Of a stretch of DNA of 64,000 nucleotides, positions 41,530 through 53,242 are shown one piece after another. The DNA lies in assembly GCF_036588685.1 (NCBI RefSeq), contig NC_086386.1:23084931-23148930 (forward strand). The letters run 5' to 3'. The translations under genes were made by a program, and so were the position numbers. Within the stretch, counting starts at the first letter, position 1; each line of letters begins with the position of its first letter. The DNA is from Mytilus trossulus (taxonomy: Eukaryota > Mollusca > Bivalvia > Mytilida > Mytilidae). The notes under the pieces were generated by a model, which saw nothing but the letters and a program-made list of their open reading frames with translations, was not told the DNA's origin and did not search any database.

Positions 41530-44190
41530 GAACATGGACGCAAAATTGATTAGTTTAAAGCATCCATCCTCTGAACATGTACGTACAATTGATTAGTTTA
41601 AAGCATCCATCCTCTGAACATGGACGTACAATTGATTAGTTTAAAGCATCCATCCTCTGAACATGGACGTAAAATTGATTAGTTTAAAGCATCCATCCCC
41701 TGAACATGGACGTACAATTGATTAGTTTAAAGCATCCATCCTCTGAACATGGACGTACAATTGATTAGTTTAAAGCATCCATCCTCTGAACATGTACGTA
41801 AAATTGATTAGTTTAAAGCATCCATCCCCTGAACATGGACGTACAATTGATTAGTTTAAAGCATCCATCCTCTGAACATGTATGTAAAATTGATTAGTTT
41901 AAAGCATCCATCCCCTGAACATGGACGTACAATTGATTAGTTTAAAGCATCCATCCCCTGAACATGTACCTAAAATTGATTAGTTTAAAGCATCCATCCT
42001 CTGAACATGTATGTAAAATTGATTAGTTTAAAGCATCCATCCCCTGAACATGGACGTACAATTGATTAGTTTAAAGCATCCATCCTCTGAACATGTATGT
42101 AAAATTGATTAGTTTAAAGCATCCATCCCCTGAACATGGACGTACAATTGATTAGTTTAAAGCATCCATCCCCTGAACATGTACCTAAAATTGATTAGTT
42201 TAAAGCATCCATCCCCTGAACATGTACCTAAAATTGATTAGTTAAAAGCATCCATCCCCTGAACATGGACGTACAATTGATTAGTTTAAAGCATCCATCC
42301 TCTGAACATGGACGTACAATTGATTAGTTTAAAGCATCCATCCTCTGAACATGGACGTACAATTGATTAGTTTAAAGCATCCATCCTCTGAACATGTACA
42401 TAACATTGATTAGTTTAAAGCATCCATCACCTGAACATGGACGTAAAATTGATTAGTTTAAAGCATCCATCATCTGAACATGGACGTAAAATTGATTAGT
42501 TTAAAGCATCCATCCTCTGAACATGGACGTACAATTGATTAGTTTAAAGCATCCATCCTCTGAACATGGACGTAAAATTGATTAGTTTAAAGCATCCATC
42601 CTCTGAACATGGACGTACAATTGATTAGTTTAAAGCATCCATCCTCTGAACATGGACGTACAATTGATTAGTTTAAAGCATCCATCCTCTGAACATGGAC
42701 GTACAATTGATTAGTTTAAAGCATCCATCCCCTGAACATGGACGTAAAATTGATTATTTTAAAGCATCCATCACCTGAACATGGACGTAAAATTGATTAG
42801 TTTAAAGCATCCATCCTCTGAACATGGACGTACAATTGATTAGTTTAAAGCATCCATCCCCTGAACATGTACGTACAATTGTTTAGTTTAAAGCATCCAT
42901 CCTCTGAACATGGACGTACAATTGATTAGTTTAAAGCATCCATCCCCTGAACATGTACGTACAATTGTTTAGTTTAAAGCATCCATCCCCTGAACATGGA
43001 CGTAAAATTGATTAGTTTAAAGCATCCATCCTCTGAACATGGACGTACAATTGATTAGTTTAAAGCATCCATCCTCTGAACATGGACGTACAATTGATTA
43101 GTTTAAAGCATCCATCACCTGAACATGGACGTAAAATTGATTAGTTTAAAGCATCCATCCCCTGAACATGGACGTAAAATTGATTAGTTTAAAGCATCCA
43201 TCCTCTGAACATGGACGTACAATTGATTAGTTTAAAGCATCCATCCTCTGAACATGGACGTACAATTGATTAGTTTAAAGCATCCATCCCCTGAACATGG
43301 ACGTACAATTGATTAGTTTAAAGCATCCATCACCTGAACATGGACGTAAAATTGATTAGTTTAAAGCATCCATCACCTGAACATGGACGTAAAATTGATT
43401 AGTTTAAAGCATCCATCCTCTGACCATGGACGTAAAATTGATTAGTTTAAAGCATCCATCCTCTGACCATGGACTTAAAATTGATTAGTTTAAAGCATCC
43501 ATCCCCTGAACATGGACGTAAAATTGATTAGTTTAATGCATCCATCCCCTGAACATGTACATGACATTGATTAGTTTAAAGCATCCATCCCCTGAACATG
43601 TACGTAAAATTGATTAGTTTAAAGCATCCATCCTCTGAACATGGACGTACAATTGATTAGTTTAAAGCATCCATCCCCTGAACATGGACGTAAAATTGAT
43701 TAGTTTAAAGCATCCATCCTCTGAACATGGACGTACAATTGATTAGTTTAAAGCATCCATCCCCTGAACATGGACGTAAAATTGATTAGTTTAAAGCATC
43801 CATCCTCTGAACATGGACGTACAATTGATTAGTTTAAAGCATCCATCCCCTGAACATGGACGTACAATTGATTAGTTTAAAGCATCCATCCTCTGAACAT
43901 GGACGTACAATTGATTAGTTTAAAGCATCCATCCCCTGAACATGGACCTAAAATTGATTAGTTTAAAGCATCCATCCTCTGAACATGGACGTACAATTGA
44001 TTAGTTTAAAGCATCCATCCTCTGAACATGGACGTACAATTGATTAGTTTAAAGCATCCATCCCCTGAACATGGACGTACAATTGATTAGTTTAAAGCAT
44101 CCATCCCCTGAACATGTACGTAAAATTGATTAGTTTAAAGCATCCATCCCCTGAACATGTACCTAAAATTGATTAGTTAAAAGCATCCAT
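41530..44190. repeat. 43-bp minisatellite, about 62 units in perfect register
   Basis: The unit runs GAACATGGACGTACAATTGA then TTAGTTTAAAGCATCCATCC then TCT. Unit starts run from 41530 to 44153, a distance of 2623 bp = 61 x 43 exactly, so no net length change occurred. Variable positions are few: CCTCTG/CCCCTG/CACCTG, GGAC/GTAC/GTAT and GTACAA/GTAAAA/CTAAAA. The variants are ordered, with an alternating two-unit pattern near 43620-43900 and a three-unit pattern near 41870-42220. It is intergenic and has no open frame of note. Confidence 0.95.
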
Positions 44191-44199
44191 CCATCCATT

Positions 44200-45535
44200 T
44201 GGTACATATAGAAATTGCTTGTTGTAATAGTTTACATTTGTATTTTATAATTCAAATGTGTGTATCTGCATTTTGTATCATTTTTATGCTCTAGTGTATT
44301 CCACATCTTCAATGTTCATCATACAAAGTTGAAAATCTGCAAAACTTTTCCATGTGTATGTGTATATGGTAGTACCAATTTAATTTTCTAGGACACAAAA
44401 ATCATGGCATCTTAAAATTGAGCACTGAAAATAAGGTTATGATGTTTTCAACTGCCAAATAAAGGACAAAACTTCAACCAACAAATCAACTGTAATAAGT
44501 TATACGATAGAGTAAATGCACTGGCCAAATAAACACCAGGCATTTTGACAGTTCAAATATGGTGTATCATCAGTCTCAATTTTGTGGGAGGGTTGTTATC
44601 TTTCAATACTATAAGAGACAATCCAAAATTGTTTGACAGGTGTCATATCCTGCAAGCAATGTTAAATCCTGGTAATTCTTTTAAAAAGTTTAGCAAAGCA
44701 GTTGGACATTACCAGGGAAAAAAAGGATTTAAGCACCAAAGAATAACAGCAATACATAAAAAGTTTCTTTGAGTAAGATGCTGTACAAGAGGTCTGAATG
44801 GTTTACAAGATAAAACCAATGCTTGGATTTAGACCATCCATTTCTAAAGTTAAATATTACAAACAAATATTAGCTTGGATTTAGTATTCAACATATTGTA
44901 CATATAATGAGGTCTTTTTATATCCTTTATACAATACTGAACAGAGAATTGCAGAAAGTATAAAATTGTAGGTTTTTGTAAAATCAACTGGACATTTAAT
45001 TTGGTCCATGAAACCATTTTTTTCACCTGGACCAGATCTTTCACAGACTTTGATTCGGACAAAATTTAAAAATTTGACTGGACATTTGGTCCAGTATTGC
45101 CAATCACATAACTGGACCAAACCAAATTTTTACTGGCCCTTGTCCAATGTCCTGCAACTTTGGGAATAACTGTTGAATCAGAAGATGTGGTATTATCCCC
45201 TATGAGACTTAAAACACCAGTCCAAATGACCTAGATATTAGCAACTATAGGCCAAGGTACTTCATGCTACAACGAGCAAAAATCATATAGCACTGGAACC
45301 AGTAAAAGGCCCAAAAATTGTACACTATTCATTTTTGTATTTTATTATTCTGAAAAGCCTGAAATGGAATCCAACACATATTACTATACCTTTCTTTTTC
45401 TTTTTAAGTCTATTTCCATGTTGAACCAGACCTTCACTAGTATTTTCTTTTACTAGGAAAGTTTTTGCTGAAATGTGATGTGGAAAATAAGACTGAACAG
45501 ATTAGTTTGGTGCTTAAATAGGCAATTTTTGATTT
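44200..45535. other. Intergenic stretch, no gene recognised
   Basis: It contains AT-rich sequence with accidental frames and a degenerate ACTGGACATTT-GGTCCA block (about 44985-45130), itself a short repeat. Nothing coding is supported. Confidence 0.45.
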
Positions 45536-45670
45536 CTAGGCCTTTTATAGCTGACTATGCGATATGGTCTTCCCCAATTGTTGAAGGCTGTACCCTTACC
45601 TACAGCTGTTTATTTCTATGTCATTTGGTCTTTTGAGAAGATTTGGCGATCATACCACACCATCTTTTTT
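45535..45670 (+). repeat. Diverged copy of the CATACCACATCTTC repeat family
   Basis: CCTTTTATAGCTGACTATGC, TTGTTGAAGGC and GATCATACCACACCATCTTT match 48140-48280. Confidence 0.7.
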
Positions 45671-46114
45671 ATATATAATGTTTGTGCTAAGATGTCTATT
45701 TGAAGTCTTAAATTTTTTCACTCAAATGTCCTCTTCTGTCAGCAAATCACATATAGTTTCACTGTCATGTTTGTATGTTTGATTCATCTTGTTTTTACAC
45801 TATATATACCATATGACATATACCGTAAATAAAACTACAAAAAAATAGTTTTACAATTATATTTTAATAATTTAAATTTTTTGCATATTTACAATTTGTT
45901 TGTGTATCACAATATAAAACGGCAAGATTCAATCAAATAATGATAATAAAATTATCTAATTCTACACTAACAAAATAGCAAACAACATTTAAAAAAAATA
46001 ATGAAATTCCATTTCTTGGGACTAGTTCATTCAATACAGCAATTACTTTAGTTGAATCAAAGTGCTTACAAGCACAAATCTGGACAAAGGAAGACAACTC
46101 CAAGCAAAATCTTT

Positions 46115-46290
46115 TTATGTTAACCTGTTTTGGCCCTTTTTAGGGTATTGTTAACTGTTATCTGAGATCAATTTAAGCTGTTAACTGTTTTCAACCCACT
46201 TTGTTAACTGTTAGCAGCATTTTTTTATTTTTGGTAACTGTTTTTGCCTAAATCGAGGTGTTGTTAACATGTTAAACCCCCTCCCCCTCT
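46115..46290. repeat. GTTAAC-rich repeat (opposite orientation to 18680)
   Basis: GTTAACCTGTTTTGGCCCTT, GTTAACTGTTATCTGAGATC, then further GTTAACTG copies, ending in AACCCCCTCCCCCTC. It is a reverse-complement relative of 18680-18860. Confidence 0.65.
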
Positions 46291-46294
46291 ATGT

Positions 46295-47900
46295 CTTGAA
46301 TGATATGATCAATGCACTATATTTTGTGTTTTTCAAAGGAAGTGATAAATCTTGGAAGATTTGGATATCAAGTCAGTCCCATAGGGTTTTGATTGCATTT
46401 CATGCAATCCTTATTAAAAAATTAATATATTAAACGATGGAAAAGATAAAGTTTATATGCTGCTTGCACAAGTCAAGTTTTTATGTAACATCTAACATAA
46501 AATTTGTTATTAAAGGAAGACAATGCAAAACTGTTGTACAACTGTACTTGTAGCCAAAATTTATATGTTACTAAATTAAAATACCAGTCTCAAATAAATA
46601 TTTTGTTTGGTCTTTAACTTAAAGTCAATCATCCTTGAATCATGTGACTCACTACACCAAGCACCTGCATTGATTATCCAACAACCATACTTAAACTTTA
46701 TTTAAAACAGTTGATTTAATTAATCTTCAGAATTTTATAGTTCACCTCAAATTACCAAATATAAAATATTATTAAATATTTCTCAGCCAGAATATTTAAT
46801 TCTTATTTGTCATGAAGGTACTCCTATTACGACCAACAAAAAAACAATACATTCTCTTTTATTAAAACAACTTTCAGTTTCTAAATCTACGAGTGGATTT
46901 CTTTCCCTTAACTAATTGATTTAACTGAATCACAAATCAAATTTAATACAAATGTAAATACAAAGATAAAAACAGCATAGAAAAGTAATCATAAATATGT
47001 AATCCTTAGAAACAACCTATTTTAGGAAAAAAGTAAAATAATGAATTGGATTCATAGAGCATATATTGAAATCACAAACACACACACACACCCAATACAA
47101 GAAACCTCTTTTATGTTATAATCAAATGTGTCTCAACAAAAGTATACAAAAGTTAATCTCTGGTATCCCAATTACACTAGCTAGACTATTTATAGTTTCT
47201 AAACATTTTTAATGAAAAAAAAATGTTTGTAATGGCACCAACAAAAACTCCAATTCTTCTAATATTATGATGAGAAATTAAACCTGCGGATGTTTTCTAT
47301 ATTTGTATCTAAATTTATCACCTAATGTGCTTTAGGTCAAATTCAGGCAAGGCAGGGTTTCACTTTGGTCTGTGAAAATTTAATGATGGTATATAAATTA
47401 AACTAAACTTTTTTAAAGGTAGATAAATAAAATCATTTAAGGATAGATTGTTTGTTATTGGCTTACTGTCCGGTAGCATGATTTAAGGAACATAATAAAA
47501 AAAGAGTGCAAAAATGAAAACAAATGGGGAAACAATGGTAGTACTTTTTGAGATCTACATGTATACATATATATTCTTCTTAAAATCGATATTTCTTATA
47601 CAATGTAAAATATAATGAAATTTGTTACAAGGTGTAAGAAAAATTGATACCATTTGTCCCCAAACTACAGGTTCTCATTTTGAATTTTTAGAAAACTTGA
47701 CTATTGATTTTGCTCTTCAAAATAAAAGTCTCATCACAGATTGAAAAAAGTTCCTAAAGGACGTGTATATGTTTATAAAAATAACCAGAAATTTTCCTTA
47801 GGTCTCAAGAAGAATCTAGTAATACATAATAAGAAAGTTCACAGTAAGCAATGCTCAGACATGCTATCTGATAAGTTAAGCCTTTTTCCACTGATTTTTA
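46295..47900. other. Intergenic stretch, no gene recognised
   Basis: AT-rich sequence; a short (CA)n run near 47077-47090. No exon could be identified. Confidence 0.45.
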
Positions 47901-47904
47901 TAGT

Positions 47905-48285
47905 TTGTTCTTATGTTGTACTGTTATACCACTGTCCCAGGTTAGGGGGAGGGTTGGGATCCCGCTTACATGTTTAACCCTGCCACATTATTTATGTATG
48001 TACCTGTGTCAAGTCAGGAGCCTGTAATTCAGTGGTTGTCGTTTGTTTATGTGTTACATATTTGTTTTTCGTTCATTTTTTTACATAAATAAGGCCGTTA
48101 GTTTTCTCGTTTGAATTGTTTTACATTGTCTTATCGGGGCCTTTTATAGCTGACTATGCGGTATGGGCTTTGCTCATTGTTGAAGGCCGTACAATGACCT
48201 ATAGTTGTTAATGTTTGTGTCATTTTGGTCTTTTATGGATAGTTGTCTCATTGGCAATCATACCACATCTTCTTTTTTATATGCA
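47905..48285 (+). repeat. Full-length mussel-type dispersed repeat
   Basis: The most complete copy in the window. It begins near TATACCACTGTCCCAGGTTA, passes CATGTTTAACCCTGCC and CAAGTCAGGAGCCTG, then GGGGCCTTTTATAGCTGACT and GTTGAAGGCCGTACAATGAC, and ends at GGCAATCATACCACATCTTC. Fragments elsewhere (10380, 16863, 25843, 45535) are pieces of it or close relatives. The open frame in it is not a gene. Confidence 0.75.
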
Positions 48286-48481
48286 TGTACTATTCCTATA
48301 ATGAACATCCCTGTTTTTCAATTACCTATTGCATTGGTTATCTGAATTCTTTTGTTGTAAAACCTCTCAAATTACAAGTAATAAATAACTCTATCAATTA
48401 ATTTACAAGTAACAAAGAAAAACACAATAAATAAATAATAAACAAATAGATAGCTGACACAGTCAACATAATCTCCCTATT

Positions 48482-48728
48482 TACAGCTTATTTCCTAATG
48501 CATGTAGATAAAACTTTGGTTGCCTTGCTTGCTTTGTTTGTATAACTGTTTATTCAAGCTTTGTGAATAAGATTGACATCTTTAAACAATTTATATAGGC
48601 ATAGTTGTACCTGTATATATATCATATCTGAATTTAATTGGGTGCTTTTCTAGTGATTATACAATATACAAACAAAGCAGGCAAGCTAACCAAAGTTTTG
48701 TTCTACATGCATTAGGAAATTAGCTGTA
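48482..48728. mobile_element. TA-flanked MITE with ~60-bp terminal inverted repeats
   Basis: CAGCTTATTTCCTAATGCAT from 48484 is mirrored by ATGCATTAGGAAATTAGCTG ending 48726, with pairing through to TTTGTTTGTATA / TATACAAACAAA. TA flanks both ends (48482-48483 and 48727-48728). The arm sequence CTTTGGTT-CCTTGCTTG relates it to the element at 7259. Confidence 0.8.
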
Positions 48729-48729
48729 A

Positions 48730-50310
48730 AACAACACATTTATGGATAGTTCCTGACACAGGAAGATATACAGATGGACGGTCATACAAAGCATATTTCA
48801 TGGTACAAAAATGTACTTAAATCTTTTTCCTACATTGTACATACAAACAATAAAATCTGAATGACCACAAGATTTATATAAAATAATCCTATACAATCTT
48901 AACTCTTTTTTAATTTATATATCTCTTTGTTTTATAAATATTCATTTATGATTTATTTCATCAAGTTGAGAAAGACCAATACTCATGATAACATATACAT
49001 GATATATTCTATATTCTTTTTTAATATTATAAGTCTATATAGCTACTTATTTTAACTGCAGGAACCATTTGATATACATGTACATGTATGTAACTCTTTT
49101 TTGTTTAACAAATGCCCAATGACTTTTATTGATTTCAGTTGATATGAGAAACGTATAAAATGCAGCATCAGTTACTACCAGCATGATTAGAATGATTAGT
49201 AGGGTTTACAAATATATAGTTCTGGGAAAGTTATAGTCGAATGACACATGGAGTATAAGAGGAAACAAGATTTGAATTTACCATCATGTTAAGTTATTTC
49301 CAGTAAAGGGACTGCACAAAAAAATTTATTTCCAAGGTAGACCACTCTTACAGTTTAATGAGAATGGTACAATTCCTTAATTTATGGTTTCATTCCTTTT
49401 AATTGCAAGAGTTGTCTAACTTGGAAGTGAATATTTCTGTAGAGTCCCATTACCTGAAATGACTGTATAGTCTATACAAAAGGTAACTTCAAATCTAGTT
49501 TCCTCTTTTTTTGGTGTAGAATAAAAAGAAAAAATAGGACCATGAATAAATTTTGGAAAAAACATTAATGTGAGGATTTGCTTGTGAGAACTTTTATAAA
49601 TCCTATGAACAACTGAAGATCAAATGGAGATGTTAATCTTGTAAAGTAATTTTTACTATTTTTAATAAAAAATATATATACATCTTTTTGCACTATTTGA
49701 AATTTAAAGGATATTTTCACTAATCACATCTTTTAAGACTATAAATAATGATGATAATGATATAAGAAAACAATAACTACACTGTTTAACATTTCTGATT
49801 TAGTTATAAAGCAGACAAAGAGCAAGAAGAGATTAAAATCTAATTATTTTTAGTACAACTATATGATAATCAATAAAATAAATAATAAGTTACAAATTGA
49901 CAACAATACACATGTATAAAGCAAAAATTTATCTGCAGATATCTTTCATGCAAAAATAAAATTTAGAACAAACTAATTGTGGAAATTCAGAAAAAATTAA
50001 AACTGTAATAGTTTCAAGCAATATCAGAAGTACTGTAAAGCAAATTGCTGGAAATAATTAGGTTCATACATTCTGAAAATTCAGAAATAATTCACATTCT
50101 ATTTCTGAAATTACTTAACATCAACACATTGAAGTATTAAAAACTTCCTTTTACATGTAGGAAAACTATATTTAAACATTCTTATTTCAAGCACACACAA
50201 TTACAGAAATTCTGAAATGTCAGCACACAGTAGTAATTTCAGTTTTAACAAAAATATGTTTAAAAATACATACTAAAAGCACAAAATATTACCATGATTA
50301 CTGAAATTCA
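48730..50310. other. Probable 3' flank/UTR of the zinc-finger gene, no other gene
   Basis: AT-rich sequence downstream of the minus-strand zinc-finger gene. A minus-strand AATAAA (TTTATT on the plus strand near 49325) could be a distant polyadenylation signal. No coding exon is visible. Confidence 0.4.
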
Positions 50311-50316
50311 TAAACA

Positions 50317-51879
50317 TCAACACATTGTAGTAACTTCATTTTTAACACCATGGGTCTTCCATAGATGTCTACATCTACTGTCAGAGCGAGTAAACACTTT
50401 CAAACATATATGGCATCTGTATTGTCCTTCACCTCCCCCTCCACAAATTGTCTTTTCATGTCGTGACCTCGTACATTTCAGAGTGAATCCCTTCCCACAA
50501 TGCTTGCAAAAATATTTCTTCTCCTTGTCTGTATTAAGAGCTATAGTATAGGTTGAAAATGGCGATTTTTTTTCTGAGGCAGTTGACGTTGTTTGGAGAT
50601 CAATCATACTTTGTCTATCTCTAAAGGATGATTCGTGGACACTCAGTTGATCTTTTTTACACTTGTTCATTAAAAGATTGTCTACACTTTTTGTACCTTT
50701 AGTCTGAAGAGCTCTAGTCTCTAACAAGCTTCTAGTAAATGGAGGGAAACAGCTTACATTGTCAAGATTTGAAAAGCTTGATGAATCTCTGAACTGTGAA
50801 TCATTCCCACGGTAACTATAAGAATCTAAATGTTTGTCTTCAGGACTTGAACCGCAGAAGCCAGATGTTTTTGATAAATCAATCTGTCCGACCGAGGGTC
50901 TAACTTGATATCCATCAGTATCAGGAAAATGGATATCTTTGTTATTAGAGTTTCTGTTTGGGCTTTCATGTGCTGAATTATCAGTGAGATGACCTTCGAT
51001 TGTAATAAGAGATTCTCTACCTTTGTTGTATGATGATTCATTTTCATCATGTGATGGCAAATGAATCCATTTTCGAGATGGTAGTCTATCACTGCCAAGT
51101 TCTGCCTGTTTATTATTTTTGCCCAAGCAAATGTCATTTTGTTTTGAATCGTCAATGCCTTCATCATCAAAATTTTCAACCTTGACAATGACATATCCGT
51201 CTTTTACAGATTCACAAAAGTTAGTTTTCTTTCCATTTGGAGACTGGCCTTTCCCTATATTATCATTTTTAGTATGATGTGGACTGGAAATGGAGGATTC
51301 TTGCTCTTTCAACACATTCATTTCCTCATCTGAAGAGTCTGACACAACATCTGGTTCTTCAATAGTGTTTCTTTTGCGTTGAACTACTTTAAACATTTTC
51401 CTTTTTGACTTAGAACTGTGTACGTCCCCTTCAAATTGTTTATTATTCAGTGATGAGACAGATTCCATCTTTGGAAAGACTGAATTTCCAGGGCTTAAAG
51501 ACAATGAATTTTCATCTCTAACCTCTAAGTATGAGCTTTGCATACTATCTCTATCTTCCACAACTTCATCAGACTCATTATTGTGTACAACATACATATG
51601 TTGACCATTATTACAATTATTAGGTGACCTGTGAACTTTTGTCACTGGTGCGTCATTACATGAAAGACCTGTACGAAAATCATTCAGCTGAATTTTCTCA
51701 TGAATCTTTACCACATGCTGGTCAGGACTATCTGGAAATGATATGCAAATAATTCCATCTACTTCAAGGTTTGGGGCACATGAAGCATAATTCTTTTGGC
51801 ACAGATTTAAAACAGCTTTCTGAAGTAATGTTCTTACATGCTTTTGTCTTGAAATCCTTTCATAATATGCCTGGTCCAT
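50317..51879 (-). CDS. Zinc-finger protein with two C-terminal fingers, 520 aa
   Basis: One long coding exon on the minus strand. The start is taken as the ATG at 51879 (MDQAYYERISRQKH) because TATTTCAG immediately upstream, ending at 51887, is a good acceptor; the frame extending further to 51915 would read intron. Residues about 1-90 (YYERISRQKHVRTLL, LNLCQKNYASC, VDGIICISFPDS) look like a short folded N-terminal region. Residues 90-450 are polar, Ser/Asp/Asn-rich and probably disordered, with a basic stretch (SKRKMFKVVQRKRN) as a possible nuclear signal next to an acidic one (VSDSSDEEMNVLKEQE). Finger 1 (458-479) is C-x2-C-x12-H-x4-C; finger 2 (489-510) is C-x2-C-x12-H-x4-H. They are joined by a Gly-rich linker instead of TGEKP. 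Probably a nuclear DNA-binding regulator; I do not recognise the orthologue. Confidence 0.88.
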   Translation of the reverse strand: MDQAYYERISRQKHVRTLLQKAVLNLCQKNYASCAPNLEVDGIICISFPDSPDQHVVKIHEKIQLNDFRTGLSCNDAPVTKVHRSPNNCNNGQHMYVVHNNESDEVVEDRDSMQSSYLEVRDENSLSLSPGNSVFPKMESVSSLNNKQFEGDVHSSKSKRKMFKVVQRKRNTIEEPDVVSDSSDEEMNVLKEQESSISSPHHTKNDNIGKGQSPNGKKTNFCESVKDGYVIVKVENFDDEGIDDSKQNDICLGKNNKQAELGSDRLPSRKWIHLPSHDENESSYNKGRESLITIEGHLTDNSAHESPNRNSNNKDIHFPDTDGYQVRPSVGQIDLSKTSGFCGSSPEDKHLDSYSYRGNDSQFRDSSSFSNLDNVSCFPPFTRSLLETRALQTKGTKSVDNLLMNKCKKDQLSVHESSFRDRQSMIDLQTTSTASEKKSPFSTYTIALNTDKEKKYFCKHCGKGFTLKCTRSRHEKTICGGGGEGQYRCHICLKVFTRSDSRCRHLWKTHGVKNEVTTMC

Positions 51880-52267
51880 TTTGTGTCTGAAATACAAAAT
51901 AACAAAATGTAACATAGAAATTCAATCATAGAGTTGTTTCATTGGTAATAATACCACATCTTATTTTAATATAATAGTTATAATAGCAGAACTAATTGTA
52001 AAGCAAAATATTTTCCTATGTTCCAGAGGAAATATCTCATGACCATAACATCCAGAGGACAAATTTCCATTGTGAAATTTTGTCTGTATGTACATGTAGG
52101 CAATATTTCACAGATGAATACTATACAATTTTGGGAAGTAATTATGTTTTTAGTGTATTGAAACAATATTTCACAGATAGATATTCATGGATATTGGTTG
52201 AGGTACAAAAAAATGTAAACAAAAGTAAGAGAACAGAAGGAAAAATTCAAGAATTTTCCATATTTGT

Positions 52268-52660
52268 GTAAAGGGGCATAACTCTAGAACAGTAAAAGTG
52301 ACCCCACCAAAATCTGTGTTTTGTGGTACTGACCAGTGTGTTCAAGTTTCATCACATTTGATTGATGCAAAACTAAAGTTGGAAAACTGACAGGAAAAAA
52401 TTAGCATTTTTTTCAATTTGTAAAAGGACATAACTCTCAGTAAAAGTGACACCACCAAAATTCAAACTTGATTTAGATTTTGTGGTTATAAGCATTGCGT
52501 ATAAAATTTATAACAAAGCAATTTTTCCTTTTGTAAAGGGCCATAACTCTAGAATGGTAAAGTGATGCCACCAAAATTTAAACTTGATCTGTGTTTTGTG
52601 GCATTAAGCATTCAGTATAAGTTTCATTCCATTTGGTTGAGGCTAACTAAAGTTAAAGAA
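52268..52660. repeat. Tandem GGGGCATAACTCTAGAA repeat, three copies
   Basis: AAAGGGGCATAACTCTAGAA, AAAGGACATAACTCT and AAAGGGCCATAACTCTAGAA begin successive ~125-bp units that share CCACCAAAATT-AAACTTGAT and GTATAAG-TTCAT. Confidence 0.8.
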
Positions 52661-52756
52661 AAGAAACCAATTTTGGGACATACAGAAGGACATAAATGTA
52701 GACACACAACGGTAAAACTTATTGTCCTTTCTAATAAGGCAGAGACATATATAAAT

Positions 52757-52965
52757 AAACGTATTTACACTTTTGGTATTTAGCTGTATTTTGCCTCCAA
52801 ATGACCTATCATATCACCTCCAAATTACCTTATGACGTCAAGCAACAATCACTTTTTAGTTGCGACGTCAAATATTTTGAATTATGATGTCACAGTTTAC
52901 AAGAACCTGTGTGATGTTATGAAATGGCGGACAAATTTGCATACAAGTGTAAATTTGTCTATTGA
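52757..52965. mobile_element. Short MITE with ACGTATTTACACTT end (unoccupied relative of 13140)
   Basis: The left end AAACGTATTTACACTTTTGG is partly mirrored at the right by CAAGTGTAAATTTGTCTAT. The interior holds TTATGACGTCAAGCAACAAT and AACCTGTGTGATGTTATGAA. It is the uninterrupted relative that allows the 13.2-13.7 kb insertion to be defined. Confidence 0.7.
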
Positions 52966-53242
52966 CATGACTGTAAATATATTTTGTTGGTCACTTTTAG
53001 TGTACTTATTTCGAAGACTGAATTAGAATGAAATGACAAAAAGAAACATATATAAAATTTGCAAAATGATAATGTCACCCAACAAAAAATTAAAACAGCA
53101 TTTGAAGACATTGTAAATCTGAACAAATGTGACTCCTCATACATGTCATAGATAAATTGCATTGTTACTATACACATACAGATGGGGTATTATAATTTGT
53201 GAATGAGACAGCCGTCAACATGATCAAAAGACCACTATGTAC

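Noticed and set aside
41530-44190. Regular direct repeats resembling a CRISPR array
   Set aside because: The 43-bp units abut with no unique spacers and the DNA is eukaryotic; it is a minisatellite.
47741-47977. 78-aa frame
   Set aside because: Its second half lies in a high-copy dispersed repeat and the first half has no recognisable similarity.
51880-51915. N-terminal extension of the zinc-finger protein to 51915
   Set aside because: It crosses a clear acceptor (TATTTCAG); the extra residues would be intron translation.
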